From Rhodoferax sp. OV413 (GTDB lineage: Bacteria; Pseudomonadota; Gammaproteobacteria; Burkholderiales; Burkholderiaceae_C): DNA of 64,000 bases. The notes beneath the pieces are model-generated. The model had not been told where the DNA came from. It saw only the letters and a list, made by a program, of their open reading frames with translations, and did not search any database. Positions 50,718 through 59,184 of this stretch are shown here, piece after piece. The stretch's first letter is position 1; the number at the start of each line of letters is the position of its first letter. The stretch is taken from contig CAMAWD010000016.1 in the NCBI GenBank assembly GCA_945861785.1, positions 1 to 64,000 of the forward strand, in the 5' to 3' direction. The position numbers and the translations under genes are program-made.

Positions 50718-51306
50718 GTGCGGCGCTTGGCTTCCGCCAGGATGCCAACGGCATTTGGTGATTTCGAAATGCAGGTGTTGCGCTCTGCTGATGGCCAGGA
50801 CCACGCAGTGTTGATCCGGGGGGATCTCTCCGGGGCTGGGGATGTGCATGTTCGCGTTCATTCCGAGTGCCTCACCGGTGATATCTTTGGGTCGTGCCGA
50901 TGCGACTGTGGCGGGCAGTTGTGCGATGCACTACGCCACGTGGCAGCATCGCGCCTCGGCGCTGTCATCTATCTGCGCGGCCAAAAGGGACGCAGAGTCG
51001 GTCTGGTGAACAAACTTAGGGCGGATGCCCTGCAGCAATGTGGCCGCGACACGGTTGAGGCAAATCTCGAATTGGGTCTGCCTGTGGACACTCGCAGCTT
51101 CGAGTCTGCGGCCAGGCATCCTACGTGCACTCAACGTGCAATCCATGGCTTTGATTACCAACAATCCAGACAAGGTGATCGCTCTTCAAGAAGCTGGCGT
51201 GCGGGTCGCGCGGCGTATTGCATCACCCGTCACGGCAAATCCGCACAACCTCAGCTACTTACAGACGAAACGAGACAAGCTTGGACACGAGCTAACGCTG
51301 AATTGA
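50718..51306 (+). pseudogene. ribA: GTP cyclohydrolase II (RibA) paralogue, frameshifted
   Basis: Reading from about GTG 50718: RRLASARMPTAFGDFEMQVL, VRVHSECLTGDIFGSCRCDC (zinc cysteines), AVIYLRGQKGRRVGLVNKL and TVEANLELGLPVDTRSFESA. The frame then shifts near 51110 and homology continues as ILRALNVQSMALITNNPDKV and NLSYLQTKRDKLGHEL to the stop at 51306. RibA makes the pyrimidine precursor shared by riboflavin and Fo. The active-site motif is also altered (RGQKGRRVGL instead of RGxEGRGIGL). Placed in front of cofGH it probably once boosted precursor supply; now likely dead. Confidence 0.75.
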
Positions 51307-51458
51307 ACTTTGTCGAGCGAAGTACGAGTCGCCGACGAACCTTTGCGGTCAGCCCCACATCTGACAAGGGTGATCCCGATGACTGCTTTCAGTGAGGAGA
51401 ACGGCCCCTCGGTCAAGTGTTGGAAGCAATTGAGAACGACGTGAACAAGGAGCGGGCC

Positions 51459-53825
51459 ATGAGCCGACCGGAATTTGAGCATGACTTGCTAAGCATCGAC
51501 GCGGCCGTCCTCGCGCGCCGTGGAGGCGCTATCGCACGCCTTGAGTGGGGCGACACGATCACCTATTCGCCGAAGGTCTTCATTCCACTAACCAAATTGT
51601 GCCGGGACTTGTGTGGGTACTGCACGTTCTCGCGCGACCATTCGGTGGCGCGAGAAACGCCGTACATGGAGCTCAAGGAAGTGCTGGCTGTCGCTAAGGC
51701 GGGCGACGCAGCCGGCTGTCACGAGGCACTGTTCACACTCGGTGACAAGCCCGAGTTGCGATACCGACACGCCGCCGACTGGCTTGAAGCTCGCGGCTAT
51801 AGAACAACCATCGACTACCTGATCGCCGCGTGTCGCGAAGTCGCCACGAAGACGTCGCTTCTGCCGCACGTCAATGCGGGGGTACTAAGCCGCGACGAGC
51901 TAGCAGCACTGCGTGAGGTGAGTGTGTCAATGGGCTTGATGCTCGAGGTGAATTCGCCGCGCCTCATGCAGAAGGGCATGCCGCATTACCGCAGCCCGGA
52001 CAAGGACCCGCAGGTGCGCATGCAGATGCTAAGAGATGCGGGCGAACTGAGCATCCCGATCACGACCGGCTTGCTGGTCGGCATCGGAGAGACGCATGAG
52101 GAAAGGCTCGAGACGCTGCGTGACATCCGCGCCCTGCACGACGAGTTCGGGCACGTGCAAGAAGTAATAGTCCAGAACTTCTGCCCAAAGATTGGCACAC
52201 CGATGCAGGCTACGCCCGCAGCCACGCTAGAAGAGCAACTGTGGACCATCGCCGCGGCCCGCCACATCCTGCAGCCGGACATTTCGATTCAATCACCGCC
52301 GAATCTACGCCCTGGGCATGTGCAATCCTTGATCGCGGCAGGCATCAACGATTTGGGTGGCATCTCGCCGGTAACGGCGGACCACGTGAATCCAGAAGCG
52401 GCGTGGCCGCAGATCGACGCGTTGCGCAGGGCGCTCGATGCGAGCGGCTTCGTACTGGCGGCGCGACTGCCGGTGTACCCGACGTATGTACGGCAACATG
52501 CAAAGTGGATCGATCCAGCGCATCAACGCAAGCTGCTGATGCCATCGGACGGTTTTGGGCTCGCGCGTGAAGACCGCTGGTTCGCGGGCAGCTCGAAAGT
52601 GGCGCCACCCGCTGTGCCCACCCATGCACCGGCGGTGCACACACCAACCGAGATCGGCCACATAGTCGCGGTCGCTCAAAGCGGGCAGCGTCTGAGCGCA
52701 AACCAGGTTGCGATGCTTTTCCAGGCGCGAGGCAACGACTACGCTCGGGTCGTCAATGCGGCAGACCTGATGCGCAAAGAGCACGCCGGCGACGTAGTTC
52801 GCCACGTGATCAACCGCAATATCAACTACACGAACATTTGTGCCTACCGATGCAGCTTTTGCGCCTTCTCGAAGCGCACGGGCGGCAACAAGCCGACCGA
52901 GACACCCTACAACATCGGCGCGGCAGAGGTGGTGCAGCGCGCGCGTGAAGCGGTTGCGCAAGGCGGCACTGAAGTCTGCATGCAGGGCGGCATCCACCCG
53001 GCGTATAACGGCAATACCTACTTGGGTCTGGTGTCGGCGCTGAAGGCCGCATTGCCCGAACTGCATGTCCATGCGTTCTCGCCGCTGGAAGTGTTGCACG
53101 GCGCGACAACACTGAACGTAAGCACAGCCGAATTTCTACAGGAACTGAAGCGGCAGGGCCTTGGCTCGTTGCCAGGAACCGCCGCCGAAATCCTCTCGGA
53201 CGATGTGCGTCAGATCATCTGCCCCGACAAGGTGACAACCGCCGAGTGGCTTCGCATTGTCGGCGAAGCGCATCGGGCAGGCCTGCCGACGACGTCCACG
53301 ATCATGTTCGGTCACGTCGAAGACTATCGCCACTGGGCCAAGCACATTCTCGCTATCCGCGATCTGCAGGCGGAAACAGGGGGTATTACCGAATTCGTGC
53401 CGCTGCCGTTCGTGCACGTCAACAGCCCGATCTACAAGCGCGGCCAGTCTCGACGTGGTCCGACCTGGCGTGAGACGGTGCTGATGTACTCGGTGTCGCG
53501 TCTCGTGCTGAGCCCCTTGATATCAAACATTCAGACCTCTTGGGTCAAACTTGGTCCCCAGGGCGCGCAGCGCACGATGCTGGCTGGCGCCAATGATTTC
53601 GGCGGCGTGCTCATGAACGAAAGCATCTCGCGTGCCGCGGGCGCCGAATGGGGTCAGGGCGTCACGGCATCGCAGATCGAGACGCTGCTGCACGAGATCG
53701 GCCGAGTGTCGGAGCAGCGCACAACGCTTTACCAACGTGTCGAGAAGCCGGCGTCGCGGCACATTCGCATTCCCGTCATTGCCGAGCACGCGCCTCCCGG
53801 CTCGGCGTGCTCTGGCGCTCACTGA
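51459..53825 (+). CDS. fbiC: Fo synthase, fused CofG-CofH (FbiC type)
   Basis: A 788-residue fusion of two radical SAM enzymes. The CofG half has CRDLCGYCTFSRD near residue 48, the CofH half CAYRCSFCAFSKR near residue 467, both CxxxCxxC clusters binding 4Fe-4S and SAM. Supporting blocks: NFCPKIGTPM, INDLGGISPVTADHVNPE and ANDFGGVLMNESISRAAGA. It joins tyrosine and 5-amino-6-ribitylaminouracil to form Fo, the deazaflavin core. ATG 51459 follows AAGGAG at good distance; ATG 51417 adds 14 poor residues. First intact gene of the F420 operon. Confidence 0.93.
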   Translation: MSRPEFEHDLLSIDAAVLARRGGAIARLEWGDTITYSPKVFIPLTKLCRDLCGYCTFSRDHSVARETPYMELKEVLAVAKAGDAAGCHEALFTLGDKPELRYRHAADWLEARGYRTTIDYLIAACREVATKTSLLPHVNAGVLSRDELAALREVSVSMGLMLEVNSPRLMQKGMPHYRSPDKDPQVRMQMLRDAGELSIPITTGLLVGIGETHEERLETLRDIRALHDEFGHVQEVIVQNFCPKIGTPMQATPAATLEEQLWTIAAARHILQPDISIQSPPNLRPGHVQSLIAAGINDLGGISPVTADHVNPEAAWPQIDALRRALDASGFVLAARLPVYPTYVRQHAKWIDPAHQRKLLMPSDGFGLAREDRWFAGSSKVAPPAVPTHAPAVHTPTEIGHIVAVAQSGQRLSANQVAMLFQARGNDYARVVNAADLMRKEHAGDVVRHVINRNINYTNICAYRCSFCAFSKRTGGNKPTETPYNIGAAEVVQRAREAVAQGGTEVCMQGGIHPAYNGNTYLGLVSALKAALPELHVHAFSPLEVLHGATTLNVSTAEFLQELKRQGLGSLPGTAAEILSDDVRQIICPDKVTTAEWLRIVGEAHRAGLPTTSTIMFGHVEDYRHWAKHILAIRDLQAETGGITEFVPLPFVHVNSPIYKRGQSRRGPTWRETVLMYSVSRLVLSPLISNIQTSWVKLGPQGAQRTMLAGANDFGGVLMNESISRAAGAEWGQGVTASQIETLLHEIGRVSEQRTTLYQRVEKPASRHIRIPVIAEHAPPGSACSGAH

Positions 53826-53835
53826 AAGAACTTCC

Positions 53836-54501
53836 ATGAACGATTCGCAACGCTCTATCGCCGTCCTGGGCGGCACTGGCCATGAAGGAAGTGGCATTGC
53901 CCTGCGCGCGGCGCTTGCCGGCAGGAAGGTTGTCATCGGTTCGCGCGATAGCGCTCGCGCCGCGGCGAAGGCCGAGGAACTTAACGCCCTCGCTGGCTCT
54001 CGGAACGTTACCGGGACAGGTTTGCTGGAAGCGGCGCAGCAGGCAGAGATGGTCGTCCTTGCCGTGCCTTACTCAGCGCAAGTGTCCACCGCCGAACTCG
54101 TACGGCCCGCACTCGAGGGCAAGGTGTTGATTGACGTGACCGTGCCCCTGAAGCCGCCGAAAGTCTCCGTCGTGCAACTCCCCGCGGAAGGATCCTGTAC
54201 CGTAGCGTTGCAGCGGCGGCTGGGTGCAGGCGTTCGCGTCGTGTCCGCCTTTCAGAACGTGTCGGCGCATGCGTTGATGGACAAGACAAATCCCGTTGAC
54301 TGTGACGTACTGGTCTGCGCTGACGACCCTGAGGCAAAGGCTGCCACGAAGGAATTGATCCAACAGATGGGCTTGGTCGCCATCGACGCGGGCTCGCTGG
54401 CAAATTCGGTGGTGGCGGAAGCGCTGACTTCGGTGCTGATCCACCTGAACAAGACTTACAAGGTCCCGGCCGCCGGCATCCGAATCACCGGCCTGCGGTA
54501 A
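53836..54501 (+). CDS. npdG: F420:NADPH oxidoreductase (Fno/NpdG)
   Basis: A 221-residue Rossmann protein: IAVLGGTGHEGSGIALRAAL, VVIGSRDSARAA (the arginine and serine that hold the NADP phosphate), MVVLAVPYSAQ and SAFQNVSAHALMD. It matches Fno/COG2085 enzymes that pass hydride between NADPH and F420. Start ATG 53836, 10 bases after fbiC. Its position inside the biosynthesis operon says the host keeps the F420 pool reduced from NADPH, so reduced F420 is presumably used by reductases elsewhere. Confidence 0.88.
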   Translation: MNDSQRSIAVLGGTGHEGSGIALRAALAGRKVVIGSRDSARAAAKAEELNALAGSRNVTGTGLLEAAQQAEMVVLAVPYSAQVSTAELVRPALEGKVLIDVTVPLKPPKVSVVQLPAEGSCTVALQRRLGAGVRVVSAFQNVSAHALMDKTNPVDCDVLVCADDPEAKAATKELIQQMGLVAIDAGSLANSVVAEALTSVLIHLNKTYKVPAAGIRITGLR

Positions 54502-54519
54502 GCGCGCACATTCGGTCCA

Positions 54520-55284
54520 ATGCGGCACGTCCAGCTCTTCGGTCTCGCAAGCCAGCGCGAAATCCGCGCAGGCGACGACCTTGTGGGCTGGGTGCGTGAG
54601 ATGTGCGCCGAAGAAGGCGTGCAACCGATGGAAGGTGACGCACTCGTGTTCGCGCAGAAGGTGGTGTCCAAGGCCGAGGGCCGCGTCGTGCGCCTCGACA
54701 CGGTCACTCCATCTGCAAAGGCGCAGGAACTTTTTACGCAGACTGGCAAAGACGCCCGCTTGCTCGAACTCATGCTATCGGAATCGAGTGCGGTTGTTCG
54801 CGCAACGCCGCACGTCGTCATAGTACGCCACCATACTGGCGTCGTGCTCGCGAACGCAGGTATCGACCGCTCGAACGTACAGCAGGAGGGAGCAGGTGAG
54901 TCCGTGCTGCTGTGGCCTATTGACCCGGATGCGTCCGCACGGCGCTTGCACGTCGCGGCTTTCGACGCATTCGGCGTGCACCTGCCGGTGATCATCAATG
55001 ACAGCCTCGGTCGCGCCTGGCGACGCGGCACGATTGGTACCGCCATCGGCGCGGCCGGGTTGCCATGCCTCCTCGACCTGCGTGGGCGAGAAGACCGGCA
55101 CGGATTTAAATTGCAGACCACCGAAGTTGGCTCTGCGGACGAGATCGCAGCCGCTGCGTCGCTGGTAATGGGTCAGGCGAGCGAAGGCATTGCCGTTGTG
55201 CTCGCGCGTGGTGTCGTGTCTGCGGAGCGTTACGGTTGTGCCGCGGACCTGATCCGCAGCCCGCAGGAGGACCTGTTTCCGTGA
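54520..55284 (+). CDS. cofE: F420-0:gamma-glutamyl ligase (CofE)
   Basis: A 254-residue protein: DALVFAQKVVSKAEGRVVRL, VVLANAGIDRSNVQQEG (nucleotide-binding), HLPVIINDSLGRAWRRGTIG and TAIGAAGLPCLLDL. It adds glutamates to F420-0 using GTP. Unlike mycobacterial FbiB it is a single domain with no nitroreductase-like C-terminus, as in archaeal CofE. ATG 54520 starts at the family N-terminus. Its end overlaps cofD by four bases (GTGA). Confidence 0.9.
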   Translation: MRHVQLFGLASQREIRAGDDLVGWVREMCAEEGVQPMEGDALVFAQKVVSKAEGRVVRLDTVTPSAKAQELFTQTGKDARLLELMLSESSAVVRATPHVVIVRHHTGVVLANAGIDRSNVQQEGAGESVLLWPIDPDASARRLHVAAFDAFGVHLPVIINDSLGRAWRRGTIGTAIGAAGLPCLLDLRGREDRHGFKLQTTEVGSADEIAAAASLVMGQASEGIAVVLARGVVSAERYGCAADLIRSPQEDLFP

Positions 55285-56234
55285 TCCACGCTTTCTCTGG
55301 CGGCGTCGGTGGCGCGAAGCTCGCACGCGGACTCGCAGATGTCGTCCAGCCTTCGCACCTGACGATCGTGGTGAATACCGGCGACGATTTCGACTATCTG
55401 GGGCTGCGCATCATGCCGGACTTCGACAGCGTGGCATACGCGCTGGCTGGATTGAACGACACCGAGCGCGGCTGGGGTCGCGCTGACGAGACGTGGCAGT
55501 GCAGGGACGCTCTTGCCGCGCTCGGCGTAGACACGTGGTTCAGCCTGGGTGACCGCGACCTCGCCACTCATTTGTTGCGGATTTCACTGTTGAAGGGCGG
55601 GGCTACTGCGACCGATGCGGCAGCAGAAATTACGCGCCGCATGGGTATCGCATGCCGGCTGGTGCCGATGACGGATCACCCCGTGAACACAATGGTGGTC
55701 ACGGAAAGTGGCGAACTTTCATTTCAGGAATATTTCGTGCGCCAACGATGCGAGCCGGCAGTTGCAGCATTTCGATTCGCCGGAGTGAATCGAGCGACGC
55801 CCTCGGCGGCCTGGTTCCATACGTTCAAGCAGGGTGTATCGCGTGGCTTGATCCTGTGCCCCTCAAACCCCTTTGTCAGCATCGACCCGATCCTGAGCTT
55901 GGCAGGCGTGCGAGGCTTGCTGCGCCGCCGCGTGTTGCCAGTGGTGGCGGTGAGTCCGCTTGTAGGCGGGACTTCGATCAAGGGGCCGCTCGCGAAAATG
56001 TTGACTGAACTCGGCCAGCGCTGCGACGTTCTGGCCATCGCCGACCATTACGCAGATTTTCTCGATGGAATGGTGATCGACAATCGCGACGCCGAATTCG
56101 AACCCGAGCTGCGGCGCCGTGGTTTGCATGTGGCGGTCTGCGACACCATGATGGTCGGTCGTGAGGTCAGCCGCAGTTTGGCGCGCGTGAGCCTTGAGCT
56201 GTTGGCGCATTGCGGAGCGAAGCATGCAACCTGA
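55281..56234 (+). CDS. cofD: 2-phospho-L-lactate transferase / F420-0 synthase (CofD)
   Basis: A 317-residue protein: FSGGVGGAKLARGLADV with the phosphate-binding loop, IVVNTGDDFDYLGLRIMPDF, YALAGLNDTERGWGRADETW, FSLGDRDLATHL and VSPLVGGTSIKGPLAKML. It transfers the phospho-organic-acid unit made by CofC to Fo. GTG 55281 overlaps the cofE stop; no ATG fits. It overlaps cofC by 11 bases. Complete; motif order as in archaeal CofD and actinobacterial FbiA. Confidence 0.92.
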   Translation: MIHAFSGGVGGAKLARGLADVVQPSHLTIVVNTGDDFDYLGLRIMPDFDSVAYALAGLNDTERGWGRADETWQCRDALAALGVDTWFSLGDRDLATHLLRISLLKGGATATDAAAEITRRMGIACRLVPMTDHPVNTMVVTESGELSFQEYFVRQRCEPAVAAFRFAGVNRATPSAAWFHTFKQGVSRGLILCPSNPFVSIDPILSLAGVRGLLRRRVLPVVAVSPLVGGTSIKGPLAKMLTELGQRCDVLAIADHYADFLDGMVIDNRDAEFEPELRRRGLHVAVCDTMMVGREVSRSLARVSLELLAHCGAKHAT

Positions 56235-56835
56235 CGTTGTCGTGATCCCCGCCAAGGGTCTGAGTACGGGGAAGTCGAGGCTGGCGCAGTACTTGAGCGC
56301 GTCGCAGCGCAACACGCTCAATCTCGCGCAACTTGTTCGGACGGTGCGTGCGGCGGTCGAGGCGTTCGGAAGCGAGCGCACATTCGTCGTTTCGCCGTGC
56401 AAGGGAGTTGAGGAGATTGTGCGAAGAGAAGGCGTGGGATTCGTGCGCGAACGCCTCCCGCCAAGCCTGAACCAAGCACTAGAGCAGGCGAGGGCAGAAC
56501 TGCTCACGCGTGACGTGCGGTCGATCTCCGTGTTGCCGGTGGATCTATCCGGTGTAAGTGGCACGGTCTTGCGCGAAGTGCTTGCGGGGTGTGGCCCGCA
56601 CGAGGCATTAGTGGTGCCCGATCGCGTGGCCGAGGGCACGAACTTCATGCGTGTGCCGGCGGCGTGCGACATTCGTTTTTGCTATGGACCAGGAAGTTTC
56701 GCCGCGCATGTGCGACTTCTGGCGCAGGCCGGATTCGGACCCCGCATCGTGGGAAGTACTTGCCTGCGCGACGACCTCGACGACATCGCAAACCTGCGGA
56801 TGCACGACCACTGCAGCAAGATGCTGGTGGCCTGA
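56224..56835 (+). CDS. cofC: Phospholactate/phosphoenolpyruvate guanylyltransferase (CofC)
   Basis: A 203-residue MobA-like nucleotidyltransferase: VVVIPAKGLSTGKSRLAQYL, TFVVSPCKGVEEIV, LPVDLSGVSG and VVPDRVAEGTNFMRVPA with CYGPGSFAAHV. It activates phospholactate, phosphoenolpyruvate or 3-phosphoglycerate for CofD; which one cannot be told by eye, and proteobacteria can use 3-phosphoglycerate. Overlaps cofD. Last gene of the operon. Beyond it the DNA turns into decayed fragments within 40 bases. Confidence 0.88.
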   Translation: MQPDVVVIPAKGLSTGKSRLAQYLSASQRNTLNLAQLVRTVRAAVEAFGSERTFVVSPCKGVEEIVRREGVGFVRERLPPSLNQALEQARAELLTRDVRSISVLPVDLSGVSGTVLREVLAGCGPHEALVVPDRVAEGTNFMRVPAACDIRFCYGPGSFAAHVRLLAQAGFGPRIVGSTCLRDDLDDIANLRMHDHCSKMLVA

Positions 56836-56867
56836 AGAACGGCGTTAAGAAAGTTGAAAAAACAAGG

Positions 56868-57265
56868 ATGATCATCGGCGTTCCAGCTGAAACAACGGCG
56901 GGAGAAACTTGTGTGGCCGTCACCCCCGAAACGGCCAGGAAGCTGAGGGCCCACGGGCATGCCTTGCGCGTTCAAACCCAGTCGGGCCTGTCGACCAGCG
57001 TCACGGACGAGGCCTACCAGGCCGCCGGTGCGGAGATCACCGATGCCATGTGACCCTTTCGCGATGATGAAGCCGGGCGCCACCTTGGTCGGCATGCTCA
57101 ACCCCTTCGATCCGAATGGCCTGCAGCACTTAGCCGCGGCTGGCGTGACCAGCTTCGCACTGGAAGCCGCGCGGGTCGTTGTTCTTGGTGTCGGTGTCGA
57201 GGGGCTGCAGGCGATTGCCACTGCGAAGCGGCTAGGCCTGCCCTTTACCCTTGAGAAATCGCTGA
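56868..57265 (+). pseudogene. pntA: NAD(P) transhydrogenase alpha subunit gene, broken
   Basis: Reading from ATG 56868: IIGVPAETTAGETCVAVTPE, LSTSVTDEAYQAAGAEITDA then a stop. In another frame DPFAMMKPGATLVGMLNPFD, AAAGVTSFALEAA joined by a deletion to RVVVLGVGVEGLQAIATAKR. These are pieces of PntA in the right order with a frameshift and two deletions, and no pntB. It follows the F420 operon directly. Possible history: an NADPH-supplying partner, or an unrelated neighbour. Confidence 0.75.
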
Positions 57266-57296
57266 ACAAATTTGTCCGCGCCGTTTATCGTTTCGC

Positions 57297-57907
57297 ATGC
57301 ATGCACAGAACGAGATCAAACGAACGCTGAAGCAGGCGGCCTCCAACGATGTGGTGCGAGGGCTGTTGGCGCAGAAGGAACATCGCAGTCGATCTTCGGT
57401 TGCCGAGTCGGTGTGTCAGCACTTTGACTGCTTTGTTGCCCGACAGCGCGCCCAGACCGGAGGCTGTGTGAAGGCGCTGCGAGAGTTGGGGCGTGCCGGT
57501 CACTTCGTGCTGCCCGCAGCGCTTGATCGAGGTGGCAGCGTCACCAAGAGTCCACGGCGTCTGGGTGAGCCCGTGGAGGCCCCGCGCGACGTTCCGCAGC
57601 AAACCAAGGATGTTTTGGACTCACGCTGATCAAGGTCGAGGACCTCACGCAGATGCGCGTGTGGAACGAGTGGATGCTCTGCGAACACCCGCAAGGCGCC
57701 GGACCTCTGGTGGGCGCGCAAATGCGCTATCTGATCGGCTCGGAGCATGCTGGCTTGGTGGGTTCGGGTCGGCGCAGCGGCGCTGCAACTGCGTGATCGA
57801 GATCAATGGATTGGCTGGGATGCGCGCACGCGCTGCCAGCACCTGCACCGCGTGGTTGGCATGAGTCGGTTTCTCATTCGGACATCGGTGCGTTGTCAGA
57901 ACCTGGC
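57297..57907 (+). pseudogene. DUF4338 (DruA-family) gene with two frameshifts, 3'-truncated
   Basis: From ATG 57297 the reading AQNEIKRTLKQAASNDVV, TGGCVKALRELGRAGHFVLP and SPRRLGEPVEAPRDVPQQ shifts near 57620 to LTLIKVEDLTQMRVWNEWML and HPQGAGPLVGAQMRYLIGSE. It shifts again near 57765 to ALQLRDRDQWIGWDARTRC and GMSRFLIRTSVRCQNLASC. The layout is that of the copy at 4106-4670, but this one reaches further. Homology ends at 57907, where a permease fragment starts. Confidence 0.65.
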
Positions 57908-57920
57908 CTCATGCTTCGTG

Positions 57921-58002
57921 ACCACCGAGATGGGTTCGATGGTTGGGTTGAAAGGCTTCATCGCGATGATCATCGGGAGCTTCGGCAGCATCCCCGGCGA
58001 TA
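57921..58002 (+). pseudogene. Fragment of a LivH/UrtB-type ABC permease
   Basis: The reading [20 protein letters not shown] then IPGD matches the conserved xGLKGFVAAIxGGFGSxPG loop of branched-chain or urea permeases. Only ~27 codons remain between the DUF4338 and ureG pieces. The next fragment belongs to urease, so this may come from a urtB gene of the same lost locus. Confidence 0.45.
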
Positions 58003-58233
58003 CGCGAAGACGCCTCGATCAACCTGGAAGCGATCGATCGGATGCTGGTGGATTTCCCCGACGCCGACATCGTATTCGTGGAAAGCGGCGGCGACAACCT
58101 GGCCGCGACTTTCAGCCCCGACCTGAGCGATCCCACCACCTGTGTCGTCATCAACAAAATCGATCTTTCCCCCTACGTGGGCGCCGACCTGGGCATCATG
58201 GAAGCCGACACCCGGCGATTGCAACGGTCTTGA
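58003..58233 (+). pseudogene. ureG: Urease accessory protein UreG, C-terminal fragments joined by a deletion
   Basis: The reading [40 protein letters not shown] and LSD jumps to [20 protein letters not shown] followed by EADTRRL. ESGGDNLxATFSPEL and INKxDLxPYVGADLxVM are UreG GTPase landmarks. The P-loop start and a middle segment are gone. The last codons run into a tRNA-Ser fragment. Confidence 0.75.
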
Positions 58234-58284
58234 AAACCGGCAACGGGCAACCGTCCGTGAGTTCAAATCTCACCGCATACGCCG
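58222..58284 (+). tRNA. 3' fragment of a tRNA-Ser (anticodon TGA), likely an attachment-site remnant
   Basis: ACGGTCTTGAAAACCG forms an anticodon stem with a CTTGAAA loop (anticodon TGA at 58231-58233). It is followed by a serine-type long variable arm and a T arm GTGAG-TTCAAAT-CTCAC at 58256-58272, then acceptor 3' sequence CGCATACGCC. The 5' half (acceptor 5' strand and D arm) is absent; UreG coding sequence lies there instead. Integrative elements carry exactly this 3' part at their ends. Confidence 0.75.
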
Positions 58285-58342
58285 GGAACATGCGGCTTCC
58301 AGACGGGATTTCACGTTTAGCCAACATCTTGCGGATAGGATG

Positions 58343-59128
58343 CTACGTATGCGGCGTGCGCCGCCGCAGAAAATCAGCGACATGGGTCGCGATAAGCTCC
58401 GGCGCTTCGACCAGAACGGAGTGTTTGAGGTCATCAAAAATGACCAGTTCCGAATCCGGTAATGCCGCGGCGATTTGCCTGTTGAGTCCGGGGTTGCAGG
58501 CGCCGTCGAATTCTCCGGTGCATACCAGCACAGGAACCTGGATCTGGTGCAGCCAAGGCGCCATTTCGGTCTCGCTGTAAATGCGGAATACATTGAGGAA
58601 CACGCCGGAATCGGTGCCGAGGGCTTCCTTCCTACGCGACACGACCATTTCCGGGCGTTGACGCGCATATGAATCGCTGAACCATCCGTTCAGCATCGTA
58701 TCAAGCACCGCCGCGATGCCTTTTTCCTTCATTGCCGTGAAAACGCCGCGCAACGCTGCGCTATCGGCAGGCGATCGAAATGCCGCCGTGCTGATCAGGC
58801 CAAGAGAAAGCACCCGGTCCGGATAACGCCGCGCATAACTCGGACCGATCATGCCGCCAAGCGAATGTCCGATGAGATGAAGCCGGGCGATTCCGAGGCG
58901 CGCGCGCAGCGCTTCCAGGTCGCTCACCAAGTCGTCAAGCGTGAACTCGCCGCACCCCAACGGGGATTCACCATGGCCGCGCAAATCGTAGCTGATACAG
59001 GTGAACCTGGATTGGAGGGATTCAGCAATTTTGTCCCAGCTTTCCTTGCGCGCGCCAAGCCCGTGAATCACGAAGAGCGCCGGCCCTTTTCCCTGAACCT
59101 TATAAGCGCAATCAACGGCGCTGCTCAT
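58343..59128 (-). CDS. Alpha/beta hydrolase, 3-oxoadipate-enol-lactonase-like
   Basis: A 261-residue protein: LFVIHGLGARKESWDKIAE with the oxyanion HG, LHLIGHSLGGMIGPSYARR with nucleophile Ser, VCTGEFDGACN with Asp, and DDLKHSVLVEAPE with His. PcaD-like or meta-cleavage-hydrolase-like fold; substrate unknown. It is the last gene of the minus-strand molybdenum hydroxylase operon, 56 bases after the coxG-like gene. Confidence 0.8.
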   Translation of the reverse strand: MSSAVDCAYKVQGKGPALFVIHGLGARKESWDKIAESLQSRFTCISYDLRGHGESPLGCGEFTLDDLVSDLEALRARLGIARLHLIGHSLGGMIGPSYARRYPDRVLSLGLISTAAFRSPADSAALRGVFTAMKEKGIAAVLDTMLNGWFSDSYARQRPEMVVSRRKEALGTDSGVFLNVFRIYSETEMAPWLHQIQVPVLVCTGEFDGACNPGLNRQIAAALPDSELVIFDDLKHSVLVEAPELIATHVADFLRRRTPHT

Positions 59129-59184
59129 GGTCGTCTCCCCTTTAATGGTTCGTCAAATGCAGCCGACCGTTTTTCTGTAGCGAA

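Noticed and set aside
50600-50718. FMN riboswitch in front of the ribA paralogue
   Set aside because: The conserved RFN blocks are not present; the hairpin at 50661-50680 with a following T tract reads as a plain terminator.
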